Assembly (NCBI RefSeq): GCF_009870125.1 | Contig: NC_046679.1 | Location: 31,620,001-31,684,000, forward strand | DNA length: 64,000 bases | Direction: 5' to 3' | From: Drosophila pseudoobscura | Lineage: Eukaryota > Arthropoda > Insecta > Diptera > Drosophilidae | Part shown: piece after piece, positions 8,161 through 18,154 of the stretch | Layout: the number at the start of each line of letters is the position of its first letter | Numbering within the stretch: the first letter of the stretch is position 1 | Position numbers and translations under genes: made by a program | The notes under the pieces: model-generated | Databases searched by the model: none | What the model was told of the DNA's origin: nothing | The model's input: the letters and a program-made list of their open reading frames with translations, nothing else

Positions 8161-11100
8161 GTCTGCCCTACCTAAAAAGAGTAGACAAAAAAATAAACAG
8201 AGAACTAAAAGTTTTGATAGATACGGGAGCAACTTCCTGTTATATAAAAAAAGGAATTTACGACAATAAAAAAGAATTACCAATTTATAAGAAAGTCGCT
8301 ACAGTGAATGGGTTTTCAATAATTAAATATTTCCATAATATAACAATTTTCAACACAAAGCAAGTGTTTTATGAAATAGATGGAATGGAGGCAGATTTAC
8401 TAATAGGATTTAACCTATTAAAGAAAATCGGAGCGGTTATTGATACAGGAAAGGGGACTTTAAGTTATAAAGACAATGAGGAGAAACTAATATATGACGA
8501 GGTCCTTTCTTTAAACAAATTAACCTTTATAGAAGGAAAAACCATCCTTCCGTTGAAGGAATATATAATAAAAAAATATTTTGAAGAAGAAAAAGAAATG
8601 AAAAGTGAATCAGTAAACGTAGAAGGAAGTTTATATAGCTTGGGATCAAAAAATCCTGAGCACGCCGACGAAGAATTATCCGTCAATAGTTTGGGATTCA
8701 AATATCCTGAACCCGCCGTCGTTGAATTATCCGACATCCAAAGTTTTAATAGTTTGGGATTAAAATATCCTGAGCACGCCGTCGTTGAATTATCCGACAT
8801 TAAAAGTTCGAATAGTTTGGGATTAAAGAATCCTGAACACGCCGTCGTTGAATTATCCGACAATGAACAATTTAAAAGTTTGGGATGCAAAAATCCTGAA
8901 CGCGCCGTCGTAGAAATATCCGACATTCAAAATTATGCAAATTCTGAATTGAAAAAAATGAAATTGTATAACACAATAACCTACAAAGAGGACAATTTAG
9001 AAAATCTCAGAGAGAAAATGGTATCTATCATCGAAGAAGACCATGCCAATATAAATTTACAGTTACCGTTCAGAACGGATATAAAAGGAGAGATTAACAC
9101 TGAACACGATAGACCGGTATATGGCAAGCAGTATCCATACGCTTATTCGGTTAACGATTTCGTTAATAACGAAATAAGTAAAATGTTAGATGAAGGTATA
9201 ATCAGACCTAGTAAAAGCCCATATAATTCACCGGTAATAGTAGTACCAAAGAAGGGAGTAAATGAGGACGGAACTCCTAAGCATAGATTAGTAATAGACT
9301 TTAAGAAACTTAATGAAAACACCATACCGGATAGATACCCTATGCAAGATCCTTCAGTAATCCTTGCCAATTTAGGTAAAGCGAAATATTTCTCGGCCAT
9401 TGATTTAGAGTCAGGTTTCTATCAGATTTTAATGAGGGAATCAGATATTGAAAAAACATCTTTTTCCATAAATAACGGCAAATATGAATTTCTAAGAATG
9501 CCTATGGGATTGACGAACGCTCCCAGAATTTTCCAAAGGGCAATGGACGATATACTTAGAGAACAAGTTGGGAAAACTTGTCACGTTTATATGGACGATA
9601 TAATAATATTTTCAAAAACTATAGAACAACATTATAAAGATCTAATTCATATAATTCAGATATTGCAAAACGCTAACATGAAAATTTCACTAGAAAAGTC
9701 TAAATTCTTTCAATTGGAAACCAAATTTCTGGGATACATTGTTTCCCAAAATATCATTAAAACAGATCCAGACAAAATCTCCACAATACAAAACTATCCA
9801 ATTCCTAAAAATATCAGAGAGCTACGTAGCTTCTTAGGACTAACAGGGTATTACAGAAAATTTGTCCGAAATTATGCCACAATTGCCAAACCTTTAACAA
9901 AATATCTGAGCGGAGTAAATGGGAAAGTTTCACGAAGGGCATCCAAGAAAACATTAATACAGCTGGATGAACCAGCAATTGGAGCATTTAATAATTTAAA
10001 GGACAGTTTAATAGCACATATTGAATTAGTACAACCAGATTACAATAAAAAATTCACATTAACCACAGATGCATCGGACATAGCAATAGGTGCAGTTTTG
10101 TCGCAAGATGGGAATCCCATAACATTTATTTCTAAAACTTTAAGTAAAACCGAGCAATTATATGCTACTAATAAAAAAGAATTATTAGCTATTGTATGGG
10201 CATTAAAAAATTTGCGAAATTATTTATACGGAGTGAGTGGAATTGAAATACATACAGATCACCAACCTTTGTCCTTTGCAATGTCGCAAAAAAATCCAAA
10301 TGTTGAAATGAAACGTTGGTATTACTTCATAGAAAGTTTCACACCAAAAATCATTTATAAGCCAGGCTCAACTAACGTAGTAGCGGACGCGTTATCTCGG
10401 ATTAAAATAAATCATATGACAGATAGTGATGTCGACCAAACAGAATCAGAATCAGACATAAATACTCAGCATTCAGCAGAGAGTAGTTTCGAAAACGTCA
10501 TTCAAGAGACTAGCAAGCCTCTAAACCAATTTAAACAGCAGCTACTATTAGCGCAAGGGAGATTCACAGTTCATGAGTTAGTAAGAGTTTATGAAAATAC
10601 CCGACATATTATTGAATTTGATACGGTTGACAATCTGCTAATCATTTTAAAAGAATTTATTCAGCCTCACTTAACCACAGGAATACACTGCACTTTAGAA
10701 GATTTATACCTTATCCAAAATAAGCTAAAGGAAAACTTCATAAATAAATTTCTCTTCACGAGAAAGTTCCTTCAAGATGTAGTAAATTCAGAAGATAAAG
10801 CTATAATTATAGAAGAAACACATTGCAGAGCCCATAGAGGACTAGACGAAAATTACAAACAAATAACTAAGCTGTATTATTGGCCAAACCTGCACAAAAA
10901 ATTAAAAGAATATATAAAAAATTGTGAGATCTGTAACAAAAACAAATATCAGAGACACCCTGTAAAAATTCCAATTGGGGAAGCTCCCATTCCAGCAAAA
11001 GAAGGAGATCAATTACACTTAGACATATACTATGCCCAAAACCTAACATTCATAACTTGTATAGATTCTTATTCCAAATACTTGGTGGTCAAGGAAATTC

Positions 11101-11684
11101 AAAGTAAACTAAACATTGAAAATAAGGTAATGGAAATTTTACAACACTTTCCGCTAGCAACATCATTAATGACTGACAACGAACCAAGCTTTACTTCAGC
11201 ACAATTTAGATCATTCATACAAAGAAGTAACTTAACTATTTATTATGCTGATCCCAGACACAGCACCTCAAATGGTCAGGTAGAAAGGGTACATTCCACA
11301 CTAACAGAAATAGCGCGGTGCATCAAGGATGAACTAAATCTAACAGATTATTCAGAAATAATAATAAGGGCGGCACTGAAATATAACCTGACGATACATT
11401 CAACGACCAATCAAATGCCATATGACATATTGTATAACAAAATAGAACACAAACATAATCCAATATTACTTAAGGAAGCTCAGACCAAAATGCTTAAGAT
11501 ACATAACAAGGATAGAAGAGAAAAGGATTATAAAATAGGAGAAGTAGTCTATGAAAAGAAATTCGGGGAAAGAAATAAACTTCAATCCCGATACAAAAAG
11601 CAGGTAGTTAAGGAAAATCGACCGAATAAAATTATAATCAACAATAGAAACAGAATTATACATAAAGATAACATCAAATATTAA
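8143..11684 (+). CDS. pol: gypsy-type Pol (protease, RT, RNase H, integrase)
   Basis: Made as a Gag-Pol fusion by -1 frameshifting at 8136-8142; it needs no start codon of its own. Domains in order: aspartic protease with LIDTGATS at 8214-8237; reverse transcriptase with VYMDDIIIF (YMDD at 9588-9599); RNase H with TTDASDIAIGAVLS near 10063; integrase with an HHCC zinc region (HCRAHRGLDENY ... CEICNKNK, 10822-10945) and catalytic DDE residues in LHLDIYYA, MTDNEPSF and NGQVERVHS (11010-11290). Together these copy the RNA into DNA and insert it. Length (about 1,180 codons) is normal to slightly long for gypsy, the excess being five tandem repeats between protease and RT. All catalytic motifs are present and there are no internal stops. 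Confidence 0.93.
8637..8939 (+). repeat. In-frame 63-bp tandem repeats within pol
   Basis: Five units starting at 8637, 8688, 8751, 8814 and 8877; the first is 51 bp, the rest 63 bp. Each encodes SLGxKxPEHAVVELSD plus a variable five-residue linker. They lie in the connector between protease and reverse transcriptase. Confidence 0.92.
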
Positions 11685-11687
11685 ATA

Positions 11688-11697
11688 TTTTTTCCAG
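11688..11697 (+). promoter_or_regulatory. Candidate env splice acceptor
   Basis: A pyrimidine tract TTTTTTCCAG ends three bases before the env ATG at 11701. Errantivirus env is translated from a spliced RNA joining a leader donor to a site just upstream of env, so position and sequence both fit. Confidence 0.7.
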
Positions 11698-11700
11698 AAA

Positions 11701-13122
11701 ATGTATGCGAATATACTAATACTGACTTTTGTTATATTGACGACTGCGGAAGTAATTGACTATACGCATAGTGACTATCTATTGCTCAAAGACGACAGAG
11801 ACGTTTACACTTATGAAACATACGCTGAACTTTTCCATATTACTAATTTGAGTTTTTATAGAGAGATAATTGATAAAGAATCCAAATATGTCAACAAATC
11901 AATTAATTCAGACGATGAGTGGGAAATATCAATGGACTTAAGTCTATTAAAATTAATGATTTCAGAATTAGTTCCAAAACGGAAAGAAAGGGGAATAAAT
12001 GAATTAGGTACCATTTGGAAATGGATAGCAGGCAGCCCTGATCATGACGACTTTTTGAAAATACAAAATAAAGTAAATGAATTAACTGAAAATAATAATA
12101 AACAATTTGTAATAAATTCCAAATTTTTCAAAGAAATTGAATTGCTATCAAATTCATTAAAGAATGTCATCTTCAATGAAGAAACGATACTGAGAAAGCA
12201 TCGTTTAAAATTAATAACTTTTGACCTACTAAATTTAGTTGATACCATAACCCTCTTAAAAGTAAACATTTTCAATACAAAAATTTTAAATAAAAACGAA
12301 ATAAAGGACATTTATAAGCATGAAAAACATAATGTTGAACTGTCTGATCTGTTGGACATTGCAACGGTTAAAATAATTCGAAATGCAGATTTAATAATCA
12401 TTTACATAAAATATCCTCAAATTAAAGATATTTGCAAGTTTTACCATGCAAGAGCCATCTCACAAAATGATGGTATGTTAGTTATAAGTGAAAAAGTTTG
12501 TGAATGTAAGGAGAAATACTATTTAATGAATAATTTTAAAAGTAAAACTTTTAACAATTACGCACAAATAAATTTAAAGAGTACCTGTTTCACCAATTTA
12601 CTTAATGGCTTTAAAGCCAACTGCACTAAAAAAAGGGAAAAAAACAAAGAAATAGACATCATTCAGGATGGTGCCATATTAGTTTCAGGCAAAAATATCG
12701 TAGACAATACTACTTTGTTAGGATCGTATCTCCTTATATTCAACAACACAATTGTAATAAATAATATAACCCACATAAATGATAAGGGTAAAATTCTAAA
12801 ATATATATCGCATCATAGATATAGCGATTTTGAATTAGTCGATTATATACAATCGAATGATAAGCAATTTTCTTTTGATAATGTTAATATTTTAAATCCC
12901 CTTATAACATTAGGTAATACGGCCTTACCATTAACAACATTATTTTTAATCATTTTGATATTGTTAATGTTATTTTACTTCGGCTATAAATTAACCAAAT
13001 TTGTACTTATTAAATCAATAAGAATACCGTCAGAGGAAATAGTGGAAAGCAACATTCAAATACTGTCAGAAGAAATTAGAGCTCTATCAGAACTTCAAAA
13101 TGTATCGGGACGAAACATTTAA
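11701..13122 (+). CDS. env: Errantivirus envelope glycoprotein
   Basis: 473 codons from ATG. The product is a class I-like membrane glycoprotein related to the baculovirus F family, which gives errantiviruses their potential to pass between cells. Visible parts: hydrophobic signal peptide (residues 1-17), a basic furin-type cleavage motif KRKER followed by G at residues 93-98, and the GxxELGTIWKWIAG stretch after it typical of this family. Next come a helical region with many Asn and Lys, several NxS/T glycosylation sites, a cysteine cluster (CKFYHAR to CECKEKYY to CFTNLLNGFKANC), and one transmembrane helix near residues 413-432 with a roughly 40-residue cytoplasmic tail. The frame is unbroken. 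It starts 16 bases after pol ends and depends on the acceptor at 11688-11697. Confidence 0.88.
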   Translation: MYANILILTFVILTTAEVIDYTHSDYLLLKDDRDVYTYETYAELFHITNLSFYREIIDKESKYVNKSINSDDEWEISMDLSLLKLMISELVPKRKERGINELGTIWKWIAGSPDHDDFLKIQNKVNELTENNNKQFVINSKFFKEIELLSNSLKNVIFNEETILRKHRLKLITFDLLNLVDTITLLKVNIFNTKILNKNEIKDIYKHEKHNVELSDLLDIATVKIIRNADLIIIYIKYPQIKDICKFYHARAISQNDGMLVISEKVCECKEKYYLMNNFKSKTFNNYAQINLKSTCFTNLLNGFKANCTKKREKNKEIDIIQDGAILVSGKNIVDNTTLLGSYLLIFNNTIVINNITHINDKGKILKYISHHRYSDFELVDYIQSNDKQFSFDNVNILNPLITLGNTALPLTTLFLIILILLMLFYFGYKLTKFVLIKSIRIPSEEIVESNIQILSEEIRALSELQNVSGRNI

Positions 13123-13132
13123 GAATGGGGGG
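13121..13132 (+). promoter_or_regulatory. Polypurine tract
   Basis: AAGAATGGGGGG directly precedes the 3' LTR and starts with the env stop region; it primes plus-strand synthesis. Confidence 0.85.
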
Positions 13133-13669
13133 AGTTAACGTACCCAATTCCATTGAGCTCTTATACGAGTTGTAAACAATCTCTGGCTTTCCAAAACGAA
13201 AACAATTTCAATCTTGGGCCTCCGCCTAATTGATTTCTAAGATGTACAATCTCAAGCGCCCCCGCCGCAATCCCAATCTTTGACACTCGCCTAAATGGAA
13301 AACCAATGTTTGCCCACACCCGGCTTCTCATAAACAATCTCACTCCCGGCTTTTTGCAGATCCTGCACTTTAGGCCTTTTACAGTTCTCTCTTTGGATGA
13401 CGAAATCCAATACTCGGGATGGCGAAATCAATTGAAATGTTTATAGAAAAACGATTCCCGAAAGGGATCAACGATGCAAAGATCAGAAAGTTCAAATCAG
13501 TCTTGATCGAGCAGCGACACCGCAAAGTCTAGATAAATATTAATATCGCGCAATCCCTTGCCCGGAACTCCTTTGTGACCCTCTACTTATATCTATATCA
13601 GTGAAGTTAAGTTCGAAGTAAAATAAAAACCTTTTTAAAAACACAATCCGCTGCCGCAGTTGTTTAATT
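13133..13669 (+). repeat. gypsy-type 3' LTR
   Basis: 537 bp, no difference seen from the 5' LTR, followed by the target duplication TGTA at 13670-13673. Confidence 0.92.
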
Positions 13670-13673
13670 TGTA

Positions 13674-13945
13674 CATATACACAGAATGTGTAGATTGTTG
13701 TCTTTTTGGGGTCTTATACTGCTCCCAAACTCAAATTTTGTGCACTATACTATACTATTAAATAAATAATAATTTACTTACCGATTTTTCCTTTTTTTCA
13801 CCTTAAGGCGTATAGAAAATATCCACACATACATACAAGCAGCAGCACCGGTGCATTATTTCGTTTTCGCTTTCGCTTCTCCACTGCTGCTTGCGTTGTA
13901 TTTGTTGGGAGAATTTTCGTTGCCGCTCTTGAGCTCAACGGTGCG
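13674..13945. other. Continuation of the DNA interrupted by gypsy
   Basis: Right-hand flank of the gypsy insertion site. On the minus strand ATGTATGTGTGG... stays open for 17 codons into AATCG followed by GTAAGTAAAT near 13780, a plausible exon and donor of the same unknown gene whose last exons are at 5441-5730, but the phases do not join convincingly. No other feature seen. Confidence 0.35.
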
Positions 13946-14110
13946 CCAAGTGACGCGCTACCCTGTATCTAACGGGTATATTGTTTTCGGCTGTTACTTG
14001 CCAAGTGACGCGCTACCCTGTATCTAACGGGTATATTGTTTTCGGCTGTTACTTGCCAAGTGACGCGCTACCCTGTATCTAACGGGTATATTGTTTGCGG
14101 CTGTTACTTG
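13946..14110 (+). repeat. Three tandem 55-bp repeats
   Basis: CCAAGTGACGCGCTACCCTG... ending GGCTGTTACTTG, three units back to back; the third differs by one T to G. They lie in the BEL leader upstream of the gag ATG at 14250. Confidence 0.92.
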
Positions 14111-14321
14111 CAACAACTCTTTCCCTTGATACCTCGTGCCTCGACATTCAATTAAAATTCGTTTTCGATTATCGTTCTCGTTCAAAAATTTAAAACTTAA
14201 AAAAAAAAAAAAATAATAATAAATAAATAAATAAAAACACAACCATTATGGCAGAAAAAAGTAAACACACTCTTGAAGACTTAAAGATTAAGCTCAAAAG
14301 TAGAGTAAAAAACATTCGCCG
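14111..14321 (+). pseudogene. gag: BEL leader and first codons of gag (copy 2)
   Basis: An A-rich leader (A14 and AAAT repeats, 14203-14240) ends at ATG 14250, which opens MAEKSKHTLEDLKIKLKSRV. The frame is joined near 14321 directly to the end of the reverse transcriptase coding region in another frame and stops at 14380-14382. Nearly all of gag, the protease and most of RT are therefore deleted in this copy. The 25 codons look like the basic start of a BEL Gag. Confidence 0.65.
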
Positions 14322-16396
14322 CTTAGAGGATCTCGGATTCAGAGTCGACAAAGCCGTTAGGAATCTCATGGTTACCTACTGACGATGCCTTTAAGTTCAA
14401 AATTGACAATTCAGTTATGGGTCTCCGAGCGACAAAACGGAACATACTATCGGTGACATCAAAGTTGTTTGACCCCCTTGGTTTATTAAGTCCCATCGTT
14501 ATGAAAGGCAAGATCCTATTGCAGGAGCTTTGGCTTAACAAACTAGATTGGGATGAGTCGATCCCGCTGCATTTGGAAACAGCGTGGAATAAGTTGAAAA
14601 ATACACTATCTCAATTGGAAGACATATCCATATCTCGGTTTGTGTATTCCGATCCGATGTCACCGGTTCAAATACATGCCTTTGCTGACGCCTCCATGAG
14701 AGCGTATGGAGCGTGCGTCTATATACGTAGCAGAACTGCAGAAGGTTTAAAAGTATCATTGTTGACTTCGAAATCCAAAGTAGCGCCGCTCAAGACCAAA
14801 ACGCTCCCAAGGCTTGAGTTATATGCCGCTCACCTTCTCGCAGATCTCTGTCACAGAATCAAGCCCCTATTAAACGTGCCCATTGAACGAGTCGTTTATT
14901 GGTCGGATTCAGAGGTAACTCTCTATTGGATCCGGTCTCATCCATCGTCGTTGTCGACTTTCGTTTCAAATAGAGTGGCTGAGATTCAAGAGTGGTCAGA
15001 TGATGCTACGTGGCGGCATGTACCCACGAAACAGAACCCAGCAGATATTGTCTCATGAGGTTGTGACGTCGACGAAATCGTTCAGTCAATTTGGTTCGAA
15101 GGAACATCATTTCTGAAAGAGGAAAAAGAAAACTGGCCCAAGAACGCTCATTTCGAACACTCCGATGATCTTCAGCTGGAAAAGAGAAAGACTGTGGTCG
15201 GGCTGACCGCGGCTGTGCGAAGTTCGGAGCTGTTAGATGTCATCGAGGGATTCTCGTCACACCTCAAACTGCTTAGAGTGTTCGTGTATGTGTTCCGCTT
15301 TATAAGAAAATGTAAAGACCCAAGCCTAAAATTCGAAAAAACTATCTCACCGACCGAATACAATGAAGGCTTTTATAAAATTGTCGAAATCGTCCAGCAT
15401 CACGAGTATCAAGGAGAAATCGAAAAGGTTAGGAAAGGATCTACAATTGGTCCTAGTCTTCAGCGGTTGAACCCATTCATCCATGAAGACACAGGGACTT
15501 GGTGTAACTTTTCGTTGTTGCGAGTGGGGGGGCGACTAGCCAAAGCTCCTATATCATACGATGCCAAGTTTCCTCTGCTTTTGCCTGAGCGCTCGCAATT
15601 CGTGCGAAGCTATATTCGTCATCTGCACCATTCGAATTTTCATGTCGGCCCACGAGCACTTGTGAGCATCCTTCGACAGAGAGTGTGGATAGTGAACGCT
15701 CAGGGGGTCTGCCGTCAGACAGTTCGATCATGTATGCGCTGTTTTAAATGCAAGCCTCGATTGCTGACGCAACTCATGGGGAATTTACCCGCAGATCGAC
15801 TCCGTGCTCTCCGCCCATTTTCAATTTGCGGCGTTGATTTTTGTGGACCAGTGCACACGACATTGAAAATTCGCGGAAGGCCCCCATACAAGTCATACAT
15901 TGAGCTTTTTGTTTGTTTTGCGTCCAAGGCGGTTCACCTAAAATGCGTTCATACCGCCGCGAGCTCCTCACATGGGAGGGCTATGGGAGGGCTATGGGAG
16001 GCAGGTGTAAGAACTGCCAAGAGCCTACTCCTACGGGCGGTAGGCAGCGCGCTCCTAACCGCCGAAGAACTCGCCACAGTCCTCGTCGGCATCGAGGCCA
16101 TAATGAACTCGAGGCCGCTGGGAGCCATCAGCCAAGATCCAAGCGACGGCGAGGCCCTAACACCCGGGCACCTGCTGACAGGCGGGTCGCTCATCGCCCC
16201 CCCAGCACCGCGGATTCCGGACCAGGAGAGTCTCAGTTGCTTGCGGCGATGGCGACTTGTCTCGTCAGTCAGGCAAGCGTTTTGGCAGCGATGGTCCCGC
16301 GAATATGTCCTGGGGCTGCAAATTCGGGAGCGCAATAAAAGTTCGGTCTCTCGCTCTTGGCGAATTCGCTCCGCTTTGCCACCGTATGATAGCTAG
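14322..16396 (+). pseudogene. pol: BEL pol remnant (end of RT, RNase H, integrase), copy 2
   Basis: After the deletion junction the sequence encodes the end of BEL reverse transcriptase (WLPTDDAFKFK, SVTSKLFDPLGLLSP), RNase H (HAFADASMRAYGACVY; LPRLELYAAHLLA; YWSDSEVTLYWI; HVPTKQNPADIVS) and then integrase. A TGA at 15056-15058 sits where the family usually has Arg after PADIVS. From 15079 the sequence is the same as copy 1, including the missing integrase core segment near 15977. The 3' end jumps from pol at 16324 to LTR sequence at 16329 through a 329-bp deletion flanked by CGGG. The apparent stop at 16396 lies inside the LTR. This copy is dead several times over. Confidence 0.85.
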
Positions 16397-16550
16397 AGTA
16401 AGAGATTTGAATTGTGAAGAAAATATAGTTGTTCGCCAACCTTGAAATAGATCGAGCGTATCAAGTTTTTCGCCCCGCCAAATAAATAATTTAAATTACA
16501 GCCACCCAAAGTTTTCGGTAATTAATTAGAAAAACTCTTCTAATTTTTCA
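16325..16550 (+). repeat. Truncated BEL 3' LTR (copy 2)
   Basis: Matches the last 223 or so bases of the LTR at 2483-2793 and ends at TTTTTCA, followed by CTCAC (16551-16555), pairing with CTCAC at 4014-4018. The first ~88 bases of the LTR were lost in the 329-bp deletion. Confidence 0.85.
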
Positions 16551-16908
16551 CTCACTATAAAACGTATATCTCCAAATTTCGCCCCACCCCCTTCCGCCAC
16601 AACAAAGGACAAAAATCTGTTGCATCCACAATATTGAGGATACGAGAAAACTAAAAACGCATAATCATAGATAATGACCATATCTATCCGGTTGCTGAAT
16701 CTGGATCAGATCGGATCATTTTTATAGCCAAAAGGAACACATCTATTTGCAGTGGCTACGCAGCGCCCGACGTCACGCTCAGACTGATTTTCTATCTCCC
16801 TCGCACGCACTCTTTGTCGGCGTCTGCCGGAGGAGAGCCATACTGATTAAGTATCGGGTATAAATGTAGAGTTGCGGTGTACGCAGCAACTCACAACGTT
16901 CCTCCTCG
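16551..16908 (+). mobile_element. DINE-1 right half (duplicate of 2794-3151)
   Basis: Almost identical to 2794-3151, with the same terminal hairpin. It begins with the CTCAC target copy. Confidence 0.8.
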
Positions 16909-17130
16909 TTAGTCCTACGTTCTGCAGTTTATTAATTATAGGAAAACCAATTAATTTTGTTTTTTCCAATTTGCACGGCCTTACTGTTTCTAACAGACCT
17001 CATCAACTATTCTCGTCCACTTACGTATTTCAAGTCTTGAAATGGATTTGTTTCACTTTTATACCTCTTAAGTTTTACTCTTAGCTTTCACTGTTTATCA
17101 GTAAGCTTCACTTTAGTCAATGCTGGTTTT
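16909..17130. other. 222-bp spacer (duplicate of 3152-3373)
   Basis: Same non-coding spacer as after copy 1. Confidence 0.5.
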
Positions 17131-18154
17131 TATACCCGATACTCAATATGAGTATTGGGGTATATTAGATTTGTGGTAAAAGTGGATGTGTGTAACGTCA
17201 AGAAGGAATCGTTTCCGACCCCATAAAGTATATATATTCTTGATCAGCATCAATAGTCGAGTCGATTGAGCCATGTCTGTCTGTCTGCCCGTCTGTCCGT
17301 CCCTATTAGCGCATATTGCTCAAAGACTATAAGAGCTAGAGCAACGATGTTTTGGATCCAGACTTCTGTGATATATCACTGCTACAAAAATATTTCAAAA
17401 CTTCGCCCCGCCCACTTCCGCCCCCACAAAGGACAAAAATATGTGGCACCCACATTTTTAAAGCTACTATTATTATTATAGCCAGCATCAAGAAAACAAT
17501 TTCATTTTTTCTCGCCCTGTCTCTCTTTAACACACACGTAGCATAGCCGGTTTTGCTTAGAGTAAAACATTAGCGCCTAGATCTCAGAGACTATAAAAGC
17601 TAGAGCAACCAAATTTGGTATCCACACTCCTAATATATCGGACCGAGACGAGTTTGTTTCAAAATTTCGCCACACCCCCTTCCCCACCCGCAAAGGACGA
17701 AAATCTGGGGATATTCACAGATCTCAGAGACTATTAACGCTAGAGCCACCAAATTTGGTATTCGCACTCCTGTTAGATCTCACTATAAAACGTATATCTC
17801 AAAATTTCGCCCCACCCCCTTCCGCCCCCACAAAGGACGAAAATCTGTTGCATCCACAATATTGCAGATTTGAGAAAACTAAAAACGCAGAATCATAGAT
17901 AATGACCATATCTATCAGGTTGCTGAATCTGGATCAGATCAGATCATTTTTATAGCCAAAAGGAACAAATCAATTTGCAGTGGCTACGCAGCGCCCGACG
18001 TCACGCTCAGACTGATTTTCTGTCTCTCTCGCACGCATTCTTTGTCGTGTCGTTTAATATTAGCGGCGTCTGCCGGAGGAGAGCCATACTGACTTAGTAT
18101 CGGGTATAACTGTAGAGTTGCGGTGTCCGCAGCAACGCACAACGTTCCCCCTCG
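17131..18154 (+). mobile_element. Full-length DINE-1 with empty BEL target site
   Basis: 1,024 bp from TATACCCGATACTC to the terminal hairpin and CCCCCTCG. It has the 5' palindromic hairpin, GTCTGTC run, three C-rich plus AAAGGAC blocks, AGTATCGGGTATA and the 3' hairpin. At 17778-17790 the sequence GATCTCACTATAAAACG is uninterrupted, which is exactly the site split by BEL at 4014-4019 and at 2793-2798. No coding capacity. Confidence 0.85.

Larger units (their letters stand above)
5771..13669 (+). mobile_element. Full-length gypsy-type endogenous retrovirus (errantivirus)
   Basis: A 7,899-bp provirus: 537-bp LTRs at both ends with no difference seen by eye, tRNA-Lys primer site, gag, pol, env, polypurine tract, and four-base target duplication TGTA (5767-5770 and 13670-13673). 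Gene order, protease-RT-RNase H-integrase order, an env preceded by a splice acceptor, and LTRs starting AGTTAAC all fit the gypsy lineage of insect errantiviruses. No stop or frameshift interrupts the three genes apart from the expected gag-pol shift. The one defect-like feature is a GTG where the gag ATG is expected. It lies inside BEL copy 2. Confidence 0.93.
15079..17777. repeat. Duplicate of 993-4018
   Basis: Offset is 14,086 bp up to the 329-bp deletion at 16325-16328 and 13,757 bp afterwards. It covers BEL pol end, LTR, DINE right half, spacer and DINE left half. Confidence 0.88.

Noticed and set aside
8465..8926. 153-codon minus-strand frame in pol
   Set aside because: Antisense of the in-frame tandem repeats in pol; open only because the repeat lacks antisense stops.
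8637..8939. CRISPR-like array
   Set aside because: Direct repeats with variable spacers, but they are coding, in frame and within a eukaryotic retroelement.
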